Assembly: GCA_015232395.1 (NCBI GenBank)
Contig: JADFZT010000006.1
Coordinates: 25,819-89,818, forward strand
DNA from: Magnetococcales bacterium
GTDB taxonomy: Bacteria > Pseudomonadota > Magnetococcia > Magnetococcales > JADFZT01
Direction: 5' to 3'
Length of the DNA: 64,000 nt
Program-made: the position numbers and the translations under genes
Notes under the pieces: model-generated
Databases searched by the model: none
Told to the model about the DNA's origin: nothing
Seen by the model: only the letters and a program-made list of their open reading frames with translations
Shown: piece by piece, positions 62,808 to 64,000 of the stretch
How the letters are laid out: each line of letters begins with the position of its first letter
Numbering within the stretch: position 1 is the stretch's first letter

Positions 62808-63092
62808 ATGGGTATTTTAGCACTAAGCGCTGACGAACGAGTGAAAGATCTGGCTATCGACGAGGCCTACCTCAACGTCGATCTCATGGATGGCCGTCGC
62901 ATATCGGTGCCTTTGGCCTGGTATCCCCGTCTACTGGAGGCCAGCCCCGAAGATCGCTCAGAGTGGCAGGTGTGTGGGGGTGGCTATGGGATTCACTGGC
63001 CCCGGTTGGATGAAGATCTCTCCACCGAAGGCCTGCTCCGGGGGGCTCCTGCGCCCGGGTTCACGTCTGATTCCCACACCGCTGATCCCTGA
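62808..63092 (+). CDS. DUF2442 protein (orphan)
   Basis: 94 residues; AAGGAGG lies 8 bases before the ATG. The phrases AYLNVDLMDGRRISVPLAWYPRLL and GYGIHWPRLDEDLSTEGLL are the DUF2442 core. Unlike the gene at 5346 it has no helix-turn-helix. DUF2442 usually follows DUF4160; no DUF4160 gene precedes it here. The C-terminal 17 residues are polar and may be disordered. Function unknown. Confidence 0.7.
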   Translation: MGILALSADERVKDLAIDEAYLNVDLMDGRRISVPLAWYPRLLEASPEDRSEWQVCGGGYGIHWPRLDEDLSTEGLLRGAPAPGFTSDSHTADP

Positions 63093-63218
63093 TTCCCTCC
63101 TGTAACACCACAAACCCACACACATCGCCTGCATCCTCAAAGTATCAAAGCAGTCCCCCCCCCTTTCTTGCGGATCAAGCTGGACAACCAGCCATCCCCA
63201 CCGCCACAATCCCCCATC

Positions 63219-64000
63219 ATGAAAATCCTCTTCACCATCGATGTGGAAACCTGGCCGGTGACCACCGATCCGGAGACGTTCGGAGATTATTTCGAGCGCT
63301 GTATTTTTGGGCGGGTTGGGGATGGGGCGTGGGGGCTTTCCTATCAGCTTGATATCTTTCGGCAATACGATCTTCAAGCGGTCTTTTTTGTGGAGCCCCT
63401 GTTTGCCGGGGTGATGGGGCTTGGGTTTCTGGAGCGGATCGTTTCCCCCATTTTGGCAGCTGGTCACGACATTCAGCTCCACACCCATCCCGAATGGCTC
63501 AGCCAATACACCCCTCCCCTCCTGCCCTCAAAGACTCCCCGCCACCGGATGCATGATTATGCCGAAGGGGAGCAGGTTGAGATCATTGAGCAGGGGCTCA
63601 AGCTGCTGAAAAAATGTGGTGTTGATCAGGTGCAGGCCTTTCGGGCGGGGAGCTTTGGCGCCGATGACAACACCCTCAAAACCCTCTCCCAAACCGCCAT
63701 CACCATGGATTCAAGCTTTAATCCCGGCTATCCCGAGTGCCGGATCACCCCTCCCCGCTCCTCCTCTTCCAACTCTGCCCCCCCCTCCCCCTGGCAGCCG
63801 GTCCGCCACCACGGCATCCTGGAATTTCCCATGGGGGGGTTCAGCGATTGGCCGGGGCACACCCGCCACTTGCAACTGACAGCGGTCTCAACGGCTGAAA
63901 TGACGGGAATGATCGAACAGGCCTATGAAAAAAAATGGCGCTATCTGGTGATTCTGTCCCACAGTTTTGAACTCCTCAACCGCAGCCGCAGCCGGAAAGA
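63219..64000 (+). CDS. Polysaccharide deacetylase-like protein (runs off the right edge)
   Basis: At least 260 residues. It starts MKILFTIDVETWPV; the Asp-x-Glu and later QLHTHPEW (His-x-His) are the metal-binding motifs of the NodB/polysaccharide deacetylase fold, and FRAGSFGADDNTL follows. It ends in the open frame near SHSFELLNRSR. Members of this family without a signal peptide act on capsule or O-antigen intermediates. The start has no strong ribosome-binding site. Partial because of the window edge. Confidence 0.8.
   Translation, partial: MKILFTIDVETWPVTTDPETFGDYFERCIFGRVGDGAWGLSYQLDIFRQYDLQAVFFVEPLFAGVMGLGFLERIVSPILAAGHDIQLHTHPEWLSQYTPPLLPSKTPRHRMHDYAEGEQVEIIEQGLKLLKKCGVDQVQAFRAGSFGADDNTLKTLSQTAITMDSSFNPGYPECRITPPRSSSSNSAPPSPWQPVRHHGILEFPMGGFSDWPGHTRHLQLTAVSTAEMTGMIEQAYEKKWRYLVILSHSFELLNRSRSRK

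Noticed and set aside
1-64000. rRNA, tRNA or transposase genes
   Set aside because: None recognised: no TPsiC-loop motif with a cloverleaf, no rRNA-like stretch and no transposase domain in any frame.

Overview
The window reads as a high-GC proteobacterial chromosome segment. Evidence: ubiquinone genes (ubiE, ubiJ, ubiB), System I cytochrome c maturation (ccmABC, ccmFGH), flagellar export genes (fliQ, fliR, flhB), split adenosylcobalamin ribonucleotide reductase (nrdJa, nrdJb), HemY-type haem synthesis and many dispersed palindromic intergenic repeats. No rRNA or tRNA was seen, so the lineage cannot be fixed. An alphaproteobacterial or Magnetococcia-like origin is only a guess.

Left part (1-31 kb) is a respiratory island. 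It opens with the end of an unknown protein, then a FixH/CopC-like exported protein and a NosR/NapH-like membrane polyferredoxin. A YeiH-type permease and a DUF4160/DUF2442-HTH pair follow. From 5.9 to 14.4 kb, leftward, lies hemG plus a large cytochrome module: five c-type cytochrome proteins (eight CxxCH motifs), two tiny membrane proteins, and a cytochrome bd-like multispanning protein with an acidic Ala-rich extension. Across a 0.8 kb divergent promoter region, rightward, comes a NosZ-family protein whose copper ligands differ from the textbook set, then a lipoprotein, a split cytochrome b / cytochrome b-c complex without Rieske protein, two Vgb-like beta-propellers, two cytochromes c, a four-gene Gld-type ABC operon, a solute-binding lipoprotein and a second, fused cytochrome b-c protein. 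Inference: quinol electrons pass through the Rieske-less b-c complexes and cytochromes c to the NosZ-like enzyme and/or the bd-like protein.

Middle and right part (31-64 kb) is mostly housekeeping: M23 endopeptidase, prmC, phosphoesterase, an Abi/HEPN-like gene, nrdJab, ubiEJB, bioB, a FHA-GGDEF cyclase, bioD-bioA, a hybrid histidine kinase, an AI-2E family permease, fliQ-fliR-(MITE)-flhB, def, a GcvR-like ACT protein, a SPOR protein, ccmABC-(repeats)-ccmFGH, an orphan DUF2442 gene and a truncated polysaccharide deacetylase. The ccm genes supply the haem attachment needed by the twelve CxxCH motifs of the left part.

Most interesting: the NosZ homologue with His-to-Glu (CuZ region) and His-to-Met (CuA region) changes, divergently transcribed from a bd-like/cytochrome c module. 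This could be an unusual nitrogen-oxide or oxygen respiratory system. All residue alignments were made by eye from memory of the families.
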